Part shown: in pieces, positions 46,070 to 56,461 of the stretch
Position numbering within the stretch: the stretch's first letter is position 1
How the letters are laid out: each line of letters begins with the position of its first letter
DNA from: Neobacillus sp. PS3-34
GTDB taxonomy: Bacteria; Bacillota; Bacilli; Bacillales; Cytobacillaceae
Assembly: GCF_030915465.1 (NCBI RefSeq)
Contig: NZ_CP133267.1
Location: 4,329,001 to 4,393,000, forward strand
Direction: 5' to 3'
DNA length: 64,000 bases
Program-made: the position numbers and the translations under genes
Notes under the pieces: model-generated
The model's database searches: none
Seen by the model: only the letters and a program-made list of their open reading frames with translations
Told to the model about the DNA's origin: nothing

Positions 46070-48004
46070 ATGAAAAAACTTATACTGCCGAAGGAAATGA
46101 AAAACAGCCATATCGCCTTTTTCATGACTGCTGTTGTGCTTTTCTGGATAAAAACATATACGGCATACAAAATCGAATTTAACCTTGGGATTGATAATTC
46201 CCTGCAGCAATTTTTACTGTTCATTAACCCAATCAGTTCAGCGCTATTCTTTTTTGGCTTAGGCCTATTATTTAAAAAGCGCGCAAAAATGTTCATTATC
46301 ATTACGAACTTTCTTTTGTCATTCCTGCTTTATGCAAATATTGTGTATTATCGGTTCTTTAATGATTTTGTTACAGTACCGGTATTAATGCAGACCAAAA
46401 CAAATGCAGGGCAGCTGGGGGACAGTGCACTATCATTAATGTCAGTGTTCGATATTTTATATTTTACAGATACTGCATTGTTGATTGTACTTGCACTTAA
46501 AGTGTTCAATAAAATTACCGAGACTAATAGAAAACCTTTTAAGATTGTATTATTATTTTCAATCGCTGCTTTCCTCTTTAATCTTGGGCTTGCAGAAAAG
46601 GATCGTCCTCAATTATTGTCACGATCTTTTGACCGTGCCTATTTAGTAAAATATCTAGGTGCCTATAACTTTACTATTTATGATATTATCCAGAACATCA
46701 AATCATCCAGTCAGCGTGCTCTTGCTGACAGCAGTGATATTACAGATGTTGAAAACTATCGGAAAGCGAACTATTCTCAGCCAAATCCAGCTTATTTTGG
46801 TAAAGCAAAAGGCATGAATGTAATTTATGTATCTATGGAGTCATTGCAGAACTTTGTTATTGGTTACAAGCTGAATGGACAGGAAGTAACACCTTTCTTA
46901 AATTCACTTGCACATGACAATAATACATTTTACTTTGATAACTTTTACCATCAAACAGGGCAAGGTAAAACATCAGATGCAGAATTCCTAATGGAAAACT
47001 CTCTGTATCCTATGGCACAAGGTTCTGTATTTGTTAATAAGGCACAGAATACCTACCATGCAAGCCCTGCCATCTTAAAAGGTCACGGCTATAATTCTGC
47101 CGTGTTCCATGGAAACTATAAAACATTCTGGAACCGTAACGTTATGTACAAGGCTCTTGGATATGACCAATTCTTTGATGCAGAATACTATGACATGTCA
47201 GAAGAAAATACAAAGAACTATGGCATGAAGGATAAACCGTTCTTTTCAGAATCAATGCCAATGCTTAAAAGCTTAAAGCAGCCTTTTTATACAAAGTTCA
47301 TTTCACTGTCTAACCACTTCCCATTTGAAATGGATCCGCAGGATACGGACTTTCCTGCAGGAAATTTCGGTGATGATGTTGTTAATCAGTATTTCCAGTC
47401 TGCCCATTATATGGACCAGGCACTGGAGCAATTCTTTAACGATTTGAAAACTTCCGGCCTATATGACCATACTATTGTTGTTCTGTATGGTGACCATTAC
47501 GGTATTTCTGAAAACCATGATGACGCAATGGCAAAAGTTTTGGGTGTGGATGAAATTACTCCAACTCAAAGCGCAGCCCTTCAGCGCGTACCATTGTATA
47601 TTCACGTTCCAGGCGTAAAAGGCGGCATACAGCATCAGGTCGGCGGTGAAGTAGATGTCCGCCCAACCGTTCTTCACCTATTAGGTATTGATACAAAGGA
47701 CTTTATGGAATTTGGTTCTGATTTATTATCCAAACAGCACCGTAATTTTGTCCTTTTCCGAAATGGTGATTTTGTTTCGACTGATGTATCTCAATTGAAC
47801 GAAAAATGCTACCAGAACGCTACTGGCGAACTAGCAACAGGAACACCATGTAAAGAGATTGATGAAAAAGTGAAGACTGAGCTTGATATGTCAGATGAAG
47901 TTGTTTATAAGGATCTATTAAGATTCTATAAACCACAAGGCTTTACACCTATCAACCCTCAGGATTACGAATATCTTTCACCAAAAGAAAAGAAGTCAAA
48001 ATAA
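46070..48004 (+). CDS. ltaS: Lipoteichoic acid synthase LtaS family
   Basis: A 644-aa membrane enzyme that polymerises glycerol phosphate from phosphatidylglycerol onto the LTA chain. Five N-terminal helices are followed by an extracellular sulfatase-like domain. Metal and catalytic sites: VSMESLQ (Glu), GQGKTSDAEF with the catalytic Thr, VVLYGDHYG (Asp-His) and SLSNHFPFE (His). Bacillus has several paralogs (LtaS, YfnI, YqgS, YvgJ); which one this is cannot be decided here. The SigX locus in this window also acts in envelope remodelling, but no ECF promoter is seen in front of this gene. Confidence 0.92.
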   Translation: MKKLILPKEMKNSHIAFFMTAVVLFWIKTYTAYKIEFNLGIDNSLQQFLLFINPISSALFFFGLGLLFKKRAKMFIIITNFLLSFLLYANIVYYRFFNDFVTVPVLMQTKTNAGQLGDSALSLMSVFDILYFTDTALLIVLALKVFNKITETNRKPFKIVLLFSIAAFLFNLGLAEKDRPQLLSRSFDRAYLVKYLGAYNFTIYDIIQNIKSSSQRALADSSDITDVENYRKANYSQPNPAYFGKAKGMNVIYVSMESLQNFVIGYKLNGQEVTPFLNSLAHDNNTFYFDNFYHQTGQGKTSDAEFLMENSLYPMAQGSVFVNKAQNTYHASPAILKGHGYNSAVFHGNYKTFWNRNVMYKALGYDQFFDAEYYDMSEENTKNYGMKDKPFFSESMPMLKSLKQPFYTKFISLSNHFPFEMDPQDTDFPAGNFGDDVVNQYFQSAHYMDQALEQFFNDLKTSGLYDHTIVVLYGDHYGISENHDDAMAKVLGVDEITPTQSAALQRVPLYIHVPGVKGGIQHQVGGEVDVRPTVLHLLGIDTKDFMEFGSDLLSKQHRNFVLFRNGDFVSTDVSQLNEKCYQNATGELATGTPCKEIDEKVKTELDMSDEVVYKDLLRFYKPQGFTPINPQDYEYLSPKEKKSK

Positions 48005-48010
48005 TACTGG

Positions 48011-48042
48011 CAGAGTGAAGATCATTCTTCACTCTGTTTTTT
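48011..48042 (+). terminator. Rho-independent terminator of ltaS
   Basis: CAGAGTGAAGA/TTCTTCACTCTG followed by T7. Confidence 0.92.
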
Positions 48043-48161
48043 TATACCCCGCCTGAGGGTCTACACTTTTTCTAATCTTGAGCTAAGGGGAATGGCGTGA
48101 TAAAATAATTACAGAACAAACATTCGTATGTTCTGATTGTACAATAACAGAGGGGAGTTAT

Positions 48162-50448
48162 ATGGCTATGCCTGAAGAATATAAGATTTCAGTCCGCCCC
48201 CTTGTAGAATATGTGTTCCGGCAGGGCAGCATCGACTCCCGTTTCCATCCCAGTTCCTCTATGACCGATGGAACAAGAGCTCATCAAAAAATTCAAAAAA
48301 CCTATCGGGAATGTGATCAAAAAGAAGTTCCTCTAAAAACAAGCGTTAAGCATAAAAGTCTGCTTTTTCATATTGAGGGGAGATGTGATGGCATTATTGC
48401 ACTTCCTGAGGGGAAAATGATGATTGATGAAATCAAATCAACTTCAGGCAGACTTGAAGGAATTTCAGAAGATTCGCATCCAGTACACTGGGCACAGGCT
48501 ATTTGTTATGCCTTTATGTTTGCAAAAGAAAAGCAGCTCGATCAAATAACAGTCCAGTTAACTTATTACCAAATTGCTGAAGAAGAAATTAAGCAGTTTA
48601 AAAAAACCTTTCTCTTTGATGAATTGGAGAAATTTCTAGGTAATATAATTGAAATCTACTACCCATTTGCCAAATTAATAATAAATCATAGAACACTGAG
48701 CATTCAAAGCATAAAAAATATAAATTTTCCTTTTGACTCATTTCGGCAGGGCCAAAAGAAACTTGCCGCTTCTGTTTATGCATCTATTAGGGACGACAAA
48801 GAATTATATGTAAATGCGCCTACAGGGGTTGGCAAAACCATTTCAACCCTGTTTCCGTCTATAAAAGCAATGGGTGAAGGTATGGTTAAACGGATTTTCT
48901 ACCTAACTGCCAAAACAATTACAAGGCAGGCTGCAGAAGAAAGCCTGAGCTTAATGATTAAGAAAGGCCTAGTCTTGAAAGCCGTGACAATAACAGCTAA
49001 GGAGAAAGTTTGCTTTAATGACCAGACTGTTTGCCAGAAAGACCTTTGTCCATTCGCAGATGGTTATTATGACAAAGTTAACTCAGCCATTTTGGATATT
49101 TATGAACACGAAAATCTTATGGACAGAATGACAATTGAAAAGTATGCGAGAAAACATTCCATTTGCCCCTTTGAGTTTTCTCTGGATCTTGCATATATAG
49201 CTGATGTGATTATTTGTGATTATAATTACGTTTTTGACCCTCGGGTTTATTTAAAGCGGTTTGCCGATGAACAAAAAAAGTGGTCTATTTTATTAATAGA
49301 CAAGGCCCACAATTTAATTGACCGGGCGAGAGGAATGTTTTCTGCACGTCTAGTTAAATCGGCTTTTCTATTAATAAAAAAGGCTTATAAAGGGAGAAAC
49401 AAGCCTATTTATGAATGCTCAAAGAAAATTAATCAATATTTTATCGATTTAAGGAAAAAAGCGAATAAAAGAGGGGAATGCATCCTAGATGGACTGCCTG
49501 ATGCTCTTATTAATCATCTCGAGGAATTCATTGAATACGCGGAGGGTGAGCTAGCTGCAGGAGGAAACGATTCTGTTCTTCTGGATGTTTACTTTTCTTC
49601 GCTTGCGTTCGTTAAAATCTCTAAATTTTATAATGACCGTTATGTTACCTTTGCCGAGCTTGATCGGAACGATGTAAACCTGAAGCTTTATTGCATTGAT
49701 CCATCTGAATTATTAAGTAAGATGGGAAAAGGTTATAAATCCAAAATTTATTTTTCTGCCACGCTCCGCCATAGATTATTTTAAGGAAATGCTGGGAGCT
49801 GAAGAAACTGCTTATCAATTTGCCATCCCCAGCCCTTTTTCCAGCAGCCAGTCAGAGATATTTATTAGTCCTATTTCAACAAGATATCGGGACAGGGAAA
49901 GGTCGATAAGCCCCATTTCAACTATTATTAGGGATCTGGTTAGTGAAAGGCCAGGCAACTATTTTATATTTTTTCCTTCCTATCAGTACATGAAAGATGT
50001 TTATGAGCTATTCGTAAAGGAGAACCCTTTTATGGATACGATAATCCAGCTTGGGCAAATGGCAGAAGATGAAAGAGAAAGCTTTTTAAAACAATTTCGT
50101 ACCGACAGGGAGAAACCTCTGATTGGCTTTGCAGTAATGGGCGGCATATTCTCGGAGGGGGTGGATTTAAAGGGCGACAGGCTTAAAGGCGTGGTTGTAG
50201 TAGGAACAGGCTTGCCACAAATATGTCTTGAACGAAACATAATTATGGACTATTTTTCAAGTCAAGGAAAAAACGGCTATGATTATTCCTACATTTATCC
50301 TGGCTTTAACAAAGTTTTACAGGCTGGTGGCCGCCTTATCCGATCTGAACAGGATACAGGAACGATCGTTCTGATAGATGACCGTTTCCTTGAAAAAAGA
50401 TATCTAAACCTCTTACCTACAGAATGGAAGGATTTCAACATCATATGA
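48162..50448 (+). CDS. PD-(D/E)XK nuclease-XPD/DinG-like helicase fusion, frameshifted, DKAH box
   Basis: About 762 aa. The N-terminal 170 residues form a Cas4/RecB-like nuclease (GRCDGII and IDEIKST, with Asp and Glu-x-Lys). The helicase part has Walker A NAPTGVGKTISTLFP, four cysteines spaced as an iron-sulfur cluster (KVCFN, TVCQ, DLCPF, SICPF), and a C-terminal half with GGRLIRSEQDTG. The Walker B box reads DKAH, not DEAH, because codon 49302-49304 is AAG, so ATPase activity is in doubt. The frame breaks near 49758-49768 (CTCCGCCATAG); adding two bases gives FSATLSPIDYFKEMLG. GAGGGGAG precedes the ATG. Confidence 0.82.
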
Positions 50449-50490
50449 ACTTAACAACATCTTAAAAAGTATTTTTTAGAGGAGAACATA

Positions 50491-51384
50491 ATGAATCACA
50501 AAAATACACAGTTGGTCTCAAGCCTCATCCTCATGATTTTGCTGTTAACTGGATGTGCTGCCACAGAAACGGGCCAGCATCAAAATAACAATGTTATTAG
50601 TGAAAATAATTCTAGCCCACAATCAGTCAAACCCAATAAAATAGAACCAAAAAATGAAGTAAAAAAGCAGGAAAAATCGCTTAACAAAAACCTACATGAA
50701 GCTACTGTCGTAAAAAACGTTGATGGCGATACGATCGTTATCAATTTGAATGGCAGGGAAGAGAAAGTCAGAATGCTTTGTATCGATACCCCAGAGACAC
50801 ACCATCCCCGCCTCGGGGTACAGCCATACGGTCCTGAAGCATCCAGCTTTACAGAAAAGACACTTTATGTTGGCAGGAAGATTCAAGTAGAAACGGGCAT
50901 TGGGGACGGCAGGGACAAGTATGGAAGGCTTCTGGCTTATATTTACACGGACGGTAAAATGTTTAATGAAACTCTTTTAGAAAAAGGGCTGGCCCGGGTT
51001 GCGTATGTTTATGCACCCAATACTAAATATGTAGATGAGTTTTATGCCATTCAAAAGAAGGCACAGAATCAGGGCATTGGAATCTGGTCAGTTGAAAATT
51101 ATGCGAGGGAAGACGGTTTTCATGCTGATTCTTCCAATAACCCTAAGCAAAATACTTCTGTTAGCCAAACGACTGGCTCTTCTTCACGGGGCAATTATGT
51201 AAACAATCCATCAGACGATAAAGAAGCAAATAATAGCTGTAAGGGAAAAATTAAAGGGAATGTGAATTCTCATATTTATCATGTACCCGGAGGTTCCTAT
51301 TATGACACATCAATGGATAATATCATGTGGTTTTGCAGTGAAAAAGAAGCCGTTGAGGCTGGATACAGAAAATCAAAAAGGTAA
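50491..51384 (+). CDS. Thermonuclease-family lipoprotein
   Basis: A 297-aa secreted nuclease anchored by lipid: signal peptide with lipobox LLTGC (Cys about residue 22), a linker rich in Asn and Lys, and a staphylococcal nuclease domain (VVKNVDGDTIVINLNGREEKVRMLCIDTPE, about residues 72-101, then GRDKYGRLLAYIY with catalytic Arg). A C-terminal module (CKGKIKGNVNSHIYHVPGGSYYD...WFCSEKEAVEAGYRKSK) resembles the extracellular module found on Bacillus nucleases. AGAGGAG precedes the ATG. Confidence 0.92.
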   Translation: MNHKNTQLVSSLILMILLLTGCAATETGQHQNNNVISENNSSPQSVKPNKIEPKNEVKKQEKSLNKNLHEATVVKNVDGDTIVINLNGREEKVRMLCIDTPETHHPRLGVQPYGPEASSFTEKTLYVGRKIQVETGIGDGRDKYGRLLAYIYTDGKMFNETLLEKGLARVAYVYAPNTKYVDEFYAIQKKAQNQGIGIWSVENYAREDGFHADSSNNPKQNTSVSQTTGSSSRGNYVNNPSDDKEANNSCKGKIKGNVNSHIYHVPGGSYYDTSMDNIMWFCSEKEAVEAGYRKSKR

Positions 51385-51406
51385 TTAAAAGGGTAAGGCG
51401 GCCTTC

Positions 51407-51443
51407 AAAAGGCAATACTTTAATCGGGTATTGCCTTTTTATT
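51407..51443 (+). terminator. Rho-independent terminator
   Basis: AAAAGGCAATAC/GTATTGCCTTTTT with a 9-nt loop. Confidence 0.88.
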
Positions 51444-51520
51444 ATCAATGTAACGCCAATGTTTAAAAAAGCGGTAAGCAGGATAGAGATTTATACATTT
51501 TAAAAATGGAGGAACCGGTA

Positions 51521-52054
51521 ATGAGAGATGTTACTCTAACACAGATTTTTGAACACCATATTGCCCAGAAGTTTTTAAACCGGTCCGGAATTGCCCATGC
51601 GGTTGCTGTTGCCTACCATGCATTTCATTTAGCAGAGGAACATAATGTTGATACTGATGTAGCAGCAAAAGCTGGTTTATTACATGATATCGGCCACTTC
51701 ACTTGGTATAAAAATGGGAAATGGGACTATGAGCTATATAAAAAAAATGACATTCATGCGATAAAAGGGGCAGAAAGAGCACACAAGCTTCTTATCCGAC
51801 TCGGTGAAAATCCAATTAAAGCAAAAGAGATTGCGTTAGCTATTCTTTTCCATACCGATTCGTTTTTACCCACCAATGATATTGTCCGGACACCACTTCA
51901 AGAGGTAGTAAAGTGGGCAGATGAAAAAGATGAAGAAGAAGGCGGCCAGCACCATTATCGGAAAATTAGTGTCGATAGGGCCAGAAACAGTCTTAGCAGA
52001 CTGGACGAAATGATAGACAGGAAAATCACACAAAAAAATCAAAAAATAAATTAG
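51521..52054 (+). CDS. HD-domain phosphohydrolase-like protein
   Basis: A 177-aa metal-dependent HD-domain protein. GIAHAVAVAYHAFHLAEEHN gives the first His, AGLLHDIGHFTWY the HD pair, and AILFHTDSFLP the next His, as in small HD hydrolases acting on nucleotides or other phosphates. ATG 51521 is chosen because GGAGG lies eight bases before it; the frame is open 15 bp upstream. The substrate is unknown. Confidence 0.85.
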   Translation: MRDVTLTQIFEHHIAQKFLNRSGIAHAVAVAYHAFHLAEEHNVDTDVAAKAGLLHDIGHFTWYKNGKWDYELYKKNDIHAIKGAERAHKLLIRLGENPIKAKEIALAILFHTDSFLPTNDIVRTPLQEVVKWADEKDEEEGGQHHYRKISVDRARNSLSRLDEMIDRKITQKNQKIN

Positions 52055-52131
52055 GTTAAAGTTGCGAATATGGCAGTTCCAATTAGATAATATAAATAAG
52101 TTATTTGACTGAAAACAAAGGGGGATAGGGG

Positions 52132-52602
52132 ATGAGTGAACTATTATTTAAACAATTCGAGCTTACAAGAGGATTTTTGCTAAAGGCAATCACAGGAATT
52201 GATCGAGAAACAGCAGATATTCAACCTGAAGGCTTTAATAACACGATCCATTGGCACATAGTCCATGTATTGACGGTAACTGAGCAATTTATGTTTGGTT
52301 TCCCCAAAAAATCAAAAAATCTGGCAGTAAATTATCTTGAACTTTTTGCTAATGGAACCAAGCCTTCTGATTGGTCTGAGCAAGTTCCTACTATAGAAGA
52401 ATTAACCTTACACTTAAAAGAACAGCTTACCCGACTAAAAGAAATACCTTCCACAAGCCTTGGCGAAGCATTGAAAAAGCCTTTTCTCGGCCTTGAAACA
52501 TATGGGGAACTAGCTAACATGGCTTTATTCCATGAAGGAAACCATCTTGGTCAGATTAGTGCTATGAAAAAACTAGTGGCAAAGAACATGCTTAATAAAT
52601 AA
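52132..52602 (+). CDS. DinB family protein
   Basis: A 156-aa four-helix-bundle protein of the DinB/YfiT group. Likely metal ligands are His in NTIHWHIVHV and His in FHEGNHLGQI. These proteins are metal-dependent, and some are thiol (bacillithiol) S-transferases. An AAGGGGGATAGGGG site precedes the ATG. It is closed by a terminator shared with the convergent gene. Confidence 0.88.
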   Translation: MSELLFKQFELTRGFLLKAITGIDRETADIQPEGFNNTIHWHIVHVLTVTEQFMFGFPKKSKNLAVNYLELFANGTKPSDWSEQVPTIEELTLHLKEQLTRLKEIPSTSLGEALKKPFLGLETYGELANMALFHEGNHLGQISAMKKLVAKNMLNK

Positions 52603-52610
52603 AGAAAGAA

Positions 52611-52647
52611 AAAAGATGGGTGCCCTGGCAGGGCTTCCATCTTTTTT
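52611..52647. terminator. Bidirectional terminator
   Basis: AAAAAAGATGG/CCATCTTTTTT with an inner GCCCTGGCAGGGC hairpin. Confidence 0.88.
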
Positions 52648-52650
52648 GCA

Positions 52651-53126
52651 TTATATTTTTTTGAATCCTTCTTCTTCAAGATATTCGACGGCTTCTTCGT
52701 AAGTATTAAAAGTATTATCCAGATTAAGACCGAAATAAATATTCCACATTTCGTCTTCTTCAATTAGGGTAAGGGAATTATTTTCTTCGTCTGCCCAACG
52801 TTCTTCCTGCTGGTCTTCAATAATCGCTTCTTCCTCAACAGAATTTTCGTTTGGAGAAAGGGAACGAATGGAAGCGCTGATTAATTGTCTAAGTTCATCA
52901 CCTGAGAAGTCGCGAATATTAACAAGGCCTTTTCGTCAGTTTGATAGCCGGATAAATTTCCCGCATATACAAAACCATTCCCATTAGGATGCAAATGATA
53001 AACAATATTCTTTTTGTCTGAAACGCTATCTTCAAAGTGAAAATTAACCCTTTTAAGGGAAACATCTTTTCTTTCTAATTCCGGAAATGATTCAATAATT
53101 GCTAATTTTTCTTCAAATGTAAGCAT
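52651..53126 (-). CDS. Hypothetical acidic protein, about 158 aa, frameshifted
   Basis: A protein with an N-terminal folded part (TFEEKLAIIESFPELERKDVSLKRVNFHFE, then VYHLHPNGNGFVYAG) and an acidic C-terminal half (EEEAIIEDQQEERWADEENN, then TYEEAVEYLEEEGFKKI). The frame breaks at GGCC 52926-52929; one added C joins DEKA to LVNIRDFSGDELRQLI. TTGGAGG lies before ATG 53126. I recognise it only as a Bacilli-type protein of unknown function. The very acidic C-terminus suggests a soluble protein. Confidence 0.7.
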
Positions 53127-53210
53127 GTGTGCCTCCAATGTTATAAGTATCATTTTATTTTAACATAATCATCTTAAAAGCAAAGAAAGCAATTCTGCAT
53201 TTACAAAAAG

Positions 53211-53234
53211 AAAAACGCCTGAACGGCGTTTTTC
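53211..53234 (-). terminator. Terminator of the YjcZ gene
   Basis: AAAACGCC/GGCGTTTT around a 6-nt centre, with T-rich tail on the minus strand. Confidence 0.85.
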
Positions 53235-53248
53235 CTGGAAGATTGGAA

Positions 53249-53344
53249 TTAGTAGCCTCTTACCATAGAAGAACCTACAATAATCAATAAAATAAAAAGC
53301 ACCACGATTAACGCAAAATTACTTGAACCACCATGTCCACCCAT
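53249..53344 (-). CDS. YjcZ family sporulation protein, 31 aa
   Basis: A miniprotein beginning MGGHGGSSNF followed by a single membrane helix (ALIVVLFILLIIVGSS) and a short basic end. Glycine-rich start plus FALIVVLFILLIIVG is the mark of the YjcZ/SscA family of spore-coat-associated peptides. A perfect GGAGGTGA site precedes the ATG. Followed by its own terminator. Too short for most gene finders. Confidence 0.88.
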   Translation of the reverse strand: MGGHGGSSNFALIVVLFILLIIVGSSMVRGY

Positions 53345-53609
53345 TTTTTTTCACCTCCGCCGAATCATTGATACATCCTATGCAAAAAAAAATACTCGTG
53401 ATTGGACAGACACACTAGGATTTTTAACTATCTTTAAAAAAAAGAAGACAAAAATACTTTAAGTTAGAATGTCTATTTGCCAGCAAAAACAGCGGAAGTT
53501 GTAATAACATATTTATCAAGAAAATATTACCCAAATTAAAGGAATGGAAATGATAAAAACAGAATTCCTATATTTCACAGAAAAAGTTAAACGTTAGGGA
53601 TGAGGAAAA

Positions 53610-54037
53610 ATGAGAAGGGTTGACGTTGTTTATGTCCTAATTAAGGATGAAGCAAATGAAAAAATATTAACGGTAAAAAACGTGAGGAAAACAGGGTTTG
53701 ATTATACCCTCCCTGGGGGAGCGGTCGAAACAGGGGAAAACCTCGCTCAGGCAGCGATCCGTGAGGTCAAAGAAGAAACCGGGCTGGATGTAGAAATCGG
53801 AGAATTATTATCCTTGAATGAAGCATTCTACTCAGAGAGTGGCAATCATGTTCTGTTTTTTACATTTGCAGGAAAACGAACCGGAGGAGAGCTTACGATT
53901 TCCAGGCGGACGAAATTTCGGAAATCCTCTGGATGGATTATTCCTTTGGCGATAAACAGATTAAGAATTTTGGAGATGGCTTAAAAACTTTTTTTTCGAA
54001 ACAATCAGCTCCCTATTATTTTAGAGGGACACTGTAA
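53610..54037 (+). CDS. Nudix hydrolase, frameshifted
   Basis: About 142 aa. The Nudix box is GGAVETGENLAQAAIREVKEETGLDVEIGE (G-x5-E-x7-R-E-x2-E-E-x-G), so it should hydrolyse a nucleoside diphosphate linked to another group. The frame breaks near 53906-53911 (AGGCGGACG context, no GGCC); one added base gives DEISEILWMDYSFGDKQIKN and a stop at 54035-54037. GGGATGAGG precedes the ATG. The substrate is unknown. Confidence 0.85.
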
Positions 54038-54063
54038 GTTCACTATAAAGAATATTAATTGAG

Positions 54064-54097
54064 GAACCGCCGGCAAGATGCAGGCGGTTATTTTTTG
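54064..54097 (+). terminator. Terminator of the Nudix gene
   Basis: AACCGCC/GGCGGTT with an 11-nt loop and a T6 run. From here to 54367 there is no gene, only a palindrome and the oxidase terminator. Confidence 0.8.
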
Positions 54098-54104
54098 GCT
54101 ATTA

Positions 54105-54136
54105 GGAAAGTATAAACTTTCTAGTTTATACTTTCC
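54105..54136. other. Perfect 13-bp palindrome
   Basis: GGAAAGTATAAAC and its exact complement GTTTATACTTTCC flank a 6-nt loop. No T run follows on either strand, so it is not an ordinary terminator; it may be an operator or a structured RNA element. Confidence 0.5.
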
Positions 54137-54245
54137 TATCACTCATAAGTGCACTACGCCTCTGTCTTCGCCCTTAAAGGCTCGCCAATCGGTGAGTTTT
54201 CTTTATTCTAGGTCTCAACTTGGTTCATCTCTTTGGTAGCAATAA

Positions 54246-54273
54246 ATAAAAAGATCCGGCATTATACCGGATC
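54246..54273 (-). terminator. Terminator of the cytochrome oxidase operon
   Basis: On the minus strand GATCCGG/CCGGATC stem followed by TTTTTATTTATT, about 95 bp after the subunit I stop. Confidence 0.8.
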
Positions 54274-54367
54274 ACAAAAGGGGGAAGTGGTATTGCATCT
54301 GTTATTATCATAATAAGAATAAATGAACAAACTATGAATGAAAATGAAAGAATTCTTTAATAAGATT

Positions 54368-55833
54368 CTAAGAAGCATTTTTAAAAGATTTTGTTGTTGT
54401 CTTTTTGCCAGGCTGTTTTAATCCTACAATAAATCTAATTGTAAAAATTAATGAGGCAATCACTACCATGATTCCGCACAGTGCTCCAACCTGATCCGTT
54501 CCAATCCACTGGGGCAAATGATCTGCCCATCTTCTGGGAGCACTTAATTTTCCTGCATAAAGGAAAGAGCCAACTAATCCTGTGAAAAAAGCGAAATATA
54601 TTGAAATTCCAAAGTTATCATAGCTATTCTGTTTCTGTTTTCCTTCTGTTTTGCTGAAATAATACATAAAACCAAATATCATCGCTACTACACCCATTCC
54701 CATATAAGTGTGGAAATGGCCCGGGACCCATTTCGTGTTGTGCATAATATGGTTGATAACAATCGTAGCATCAATGATAGCCGGAACCGCACCAGCAACC
54801 CATCCAAACATTGAAAGGAAAAACATGCTCGATGCAAAGTCCCACTTAATTCCAGAACGGTAAACAATCATAAGTGCTCCATAGGCTGTGACCACCATTA
54901 CTGGAAGACCATTGGCATAAGAAAAAATCTGACCGACAATTAACATCCATTGTGGAACAGCAAAATCCATTAATAAATGATGTGTGTAAATCATTAATGT
55001 AAACAGGGTGGAAAAGTTCCAGGCTATCAAAAATGCTTTATTCGATTTCCATGGCCTGCCTGTATACTCTGATAACACCTCGTAAACGGCAATAACAGCC
55101 ATATAAATAGTACAGTTGGCAAAAATATGTCCGAATGCATAGGTTAAATGCTTGGCAAACATTGGATCAAAAGTAAACGAAGGATATATGATATTAATTA
55201 TTGAAAAGACAAGTGCTGTTGCACCAGCAAGTATTCCTGTAGAATTTGCGATTATCACCATAGTGGTCGCTACTGCTGCTGGAGGGGGCCATAACCCTTC
55301 TTCCCCCTGAAGATGTAATCCCAGCCAAGTGATTTCCCTAGACCTCCGTATTCCTTTATCAGCCTTGTTGCAAGATAAGCGTACATGATTAAATAACCAG
55401 ATCCTAAAATTAGGAGGCCGAATAAGTATAGCAGTGCCCCTGTTGTCCCATTTAGTTTTGACGAAAAAGAGGGAAGAGGATATAAAAATGTCCATCCATC
55501 TGAAAATTGGTACCCAAAAATAGCAGTTAATATCATGGCAACTCCGATAAAAGATAATGCAAGGTTGATAAAAAATATTTTTGCATTCAATTCGATATGC
55601 CTTGAAAGGAAATACCACATAATTGCACTTCCTCCGAGTGCCGCTATGCCTATCATGCCAGTTCCGTGCATTGTCATAAGCTTATAAAACCATTGCGGTG
55701 AAATTTTATACAAATTTCCTTGACTTAAAAGCATGATTACACCGAATGTCATCATCAAAACAAGAATGACAGAAGTCGCTACCAACGCAAGGACAACCCC
55801 ACGCTTAATGGAAGGGCTTACTTCTCTATTCAT
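54368..55833 (-). CDS. cbaA: ba3-type cytochrome c oxidase subunit I, frameshifted
   Basis: A 12-13 helix haem-copper oxidase core subunit of about 488 aa, reducing oxygen to water and pumping protons. Haem and copper ligands visible: MTMHGTGMIG, YTHHLLMDFA (CuB histidines) and PGHFHTYMGMG. It belongs to the B-type (ba3) branch with high oxygen affinity. The frame breaks at GGCC 55287-55290 (a G5CC run); restoring one C gives GKKGYGPPPAAVATTMVIIANSTG. It overlaps the end of the subunit II gene by 8 bp. Confidence 0.9.
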
Positions 55834-56371
55834 GTCCCATCCTCCCTTTTTCTTTTACTACAATATCTTTCATCATGAGGTGGTGGCCGGTACTGCAATA
55901 TTCGAGACACAAGATTTTATAGGTACCCGGCTTTTTAAATGTAATATAAACATCATTTGTATATCCCGGCATAGCCTGTGTCTGGCTTATTAAATGCATA
56001 TTCTCATCATAAAGTCCAAATCCATGTGTAACATCCTTGCTTGTAACACGAAATTGAACTGGTTCTCCGACATAAAAATTTTCCTCACTCAAATCCCATG
56101 CAAATTGGTATCCCTTCACATCGACTACCTTCATATCTTCAGCAGCTAATACGTGAGGTTTGTGATAAGGAAGTCTGCTAAGCGACACGGCTGATGCAAA
56201 CCCCATTACCGCTAAAAGTCCAATAAAATAGTATTTTCTAATCTTGTAGCCCTTTTCCTGAATAGGAGCATAATCCTTTTGCCTTCGGGATTCACCGTAA
56301 ACGAAGGAAAAAGCGAGTGCGATCAGGAAAACGAAAAAAATAGTAGCGTACCATGCAATTGACTGATACAT
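55826..56371 (-). CDS. cbaB: ba3-type cytochrome c oxidase subunit II
   Basis: A 181-aa protein with a helix at the N-terminus (about residues 5-25) and a second near 45-60, followed by a cupredoxin domain holding the CuA centre. The copper ligands are His in DVTHGFGLY and the CLEYCSTGHHLMM stretch (two Cys, Glu carbonyl, His, Met). It takes electrons from cytochrome c and passes them to subunit I. GGGGGG precedes the ATG. Its 3' end overlaps cbaA, so both are translated from one mRNA. No subunit IIa gene was recognised. Confidence 0.93.
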   Translation of the reverse strand: MYQSIAWYATIFFVFLIALAFSFVYGESRRQKDYAPIQEKGYKIRKYYFIGLLAVMGFASAVSLSRLPYHKPHVLAAEDMKVVDVKGYQFAWDLSEENFYVGEPVQFRVTSKDVTHGFGLYDENMHLISQTQAMPGYTNDVYITFKKPGTYKILCLEYCSTGHHLMMKDIVVKEKGRMGHE

Positions 56372-56461
56372 GTTAATCCCCCCATTGCTTAATGCTCAGA
56401 TGGTGGCCCCCAACCGGTCATCAGATGCACTACCATTTTAATCCTAATAATTTTAGAAATT

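Noticed and set aside
54262..54340. Short frame between the oxidase and its terminator, as a possible third subunit
   Set aside because: It runs into the terminator stem, has no ribosome binding site and no hydrophobic segment of the type expected.
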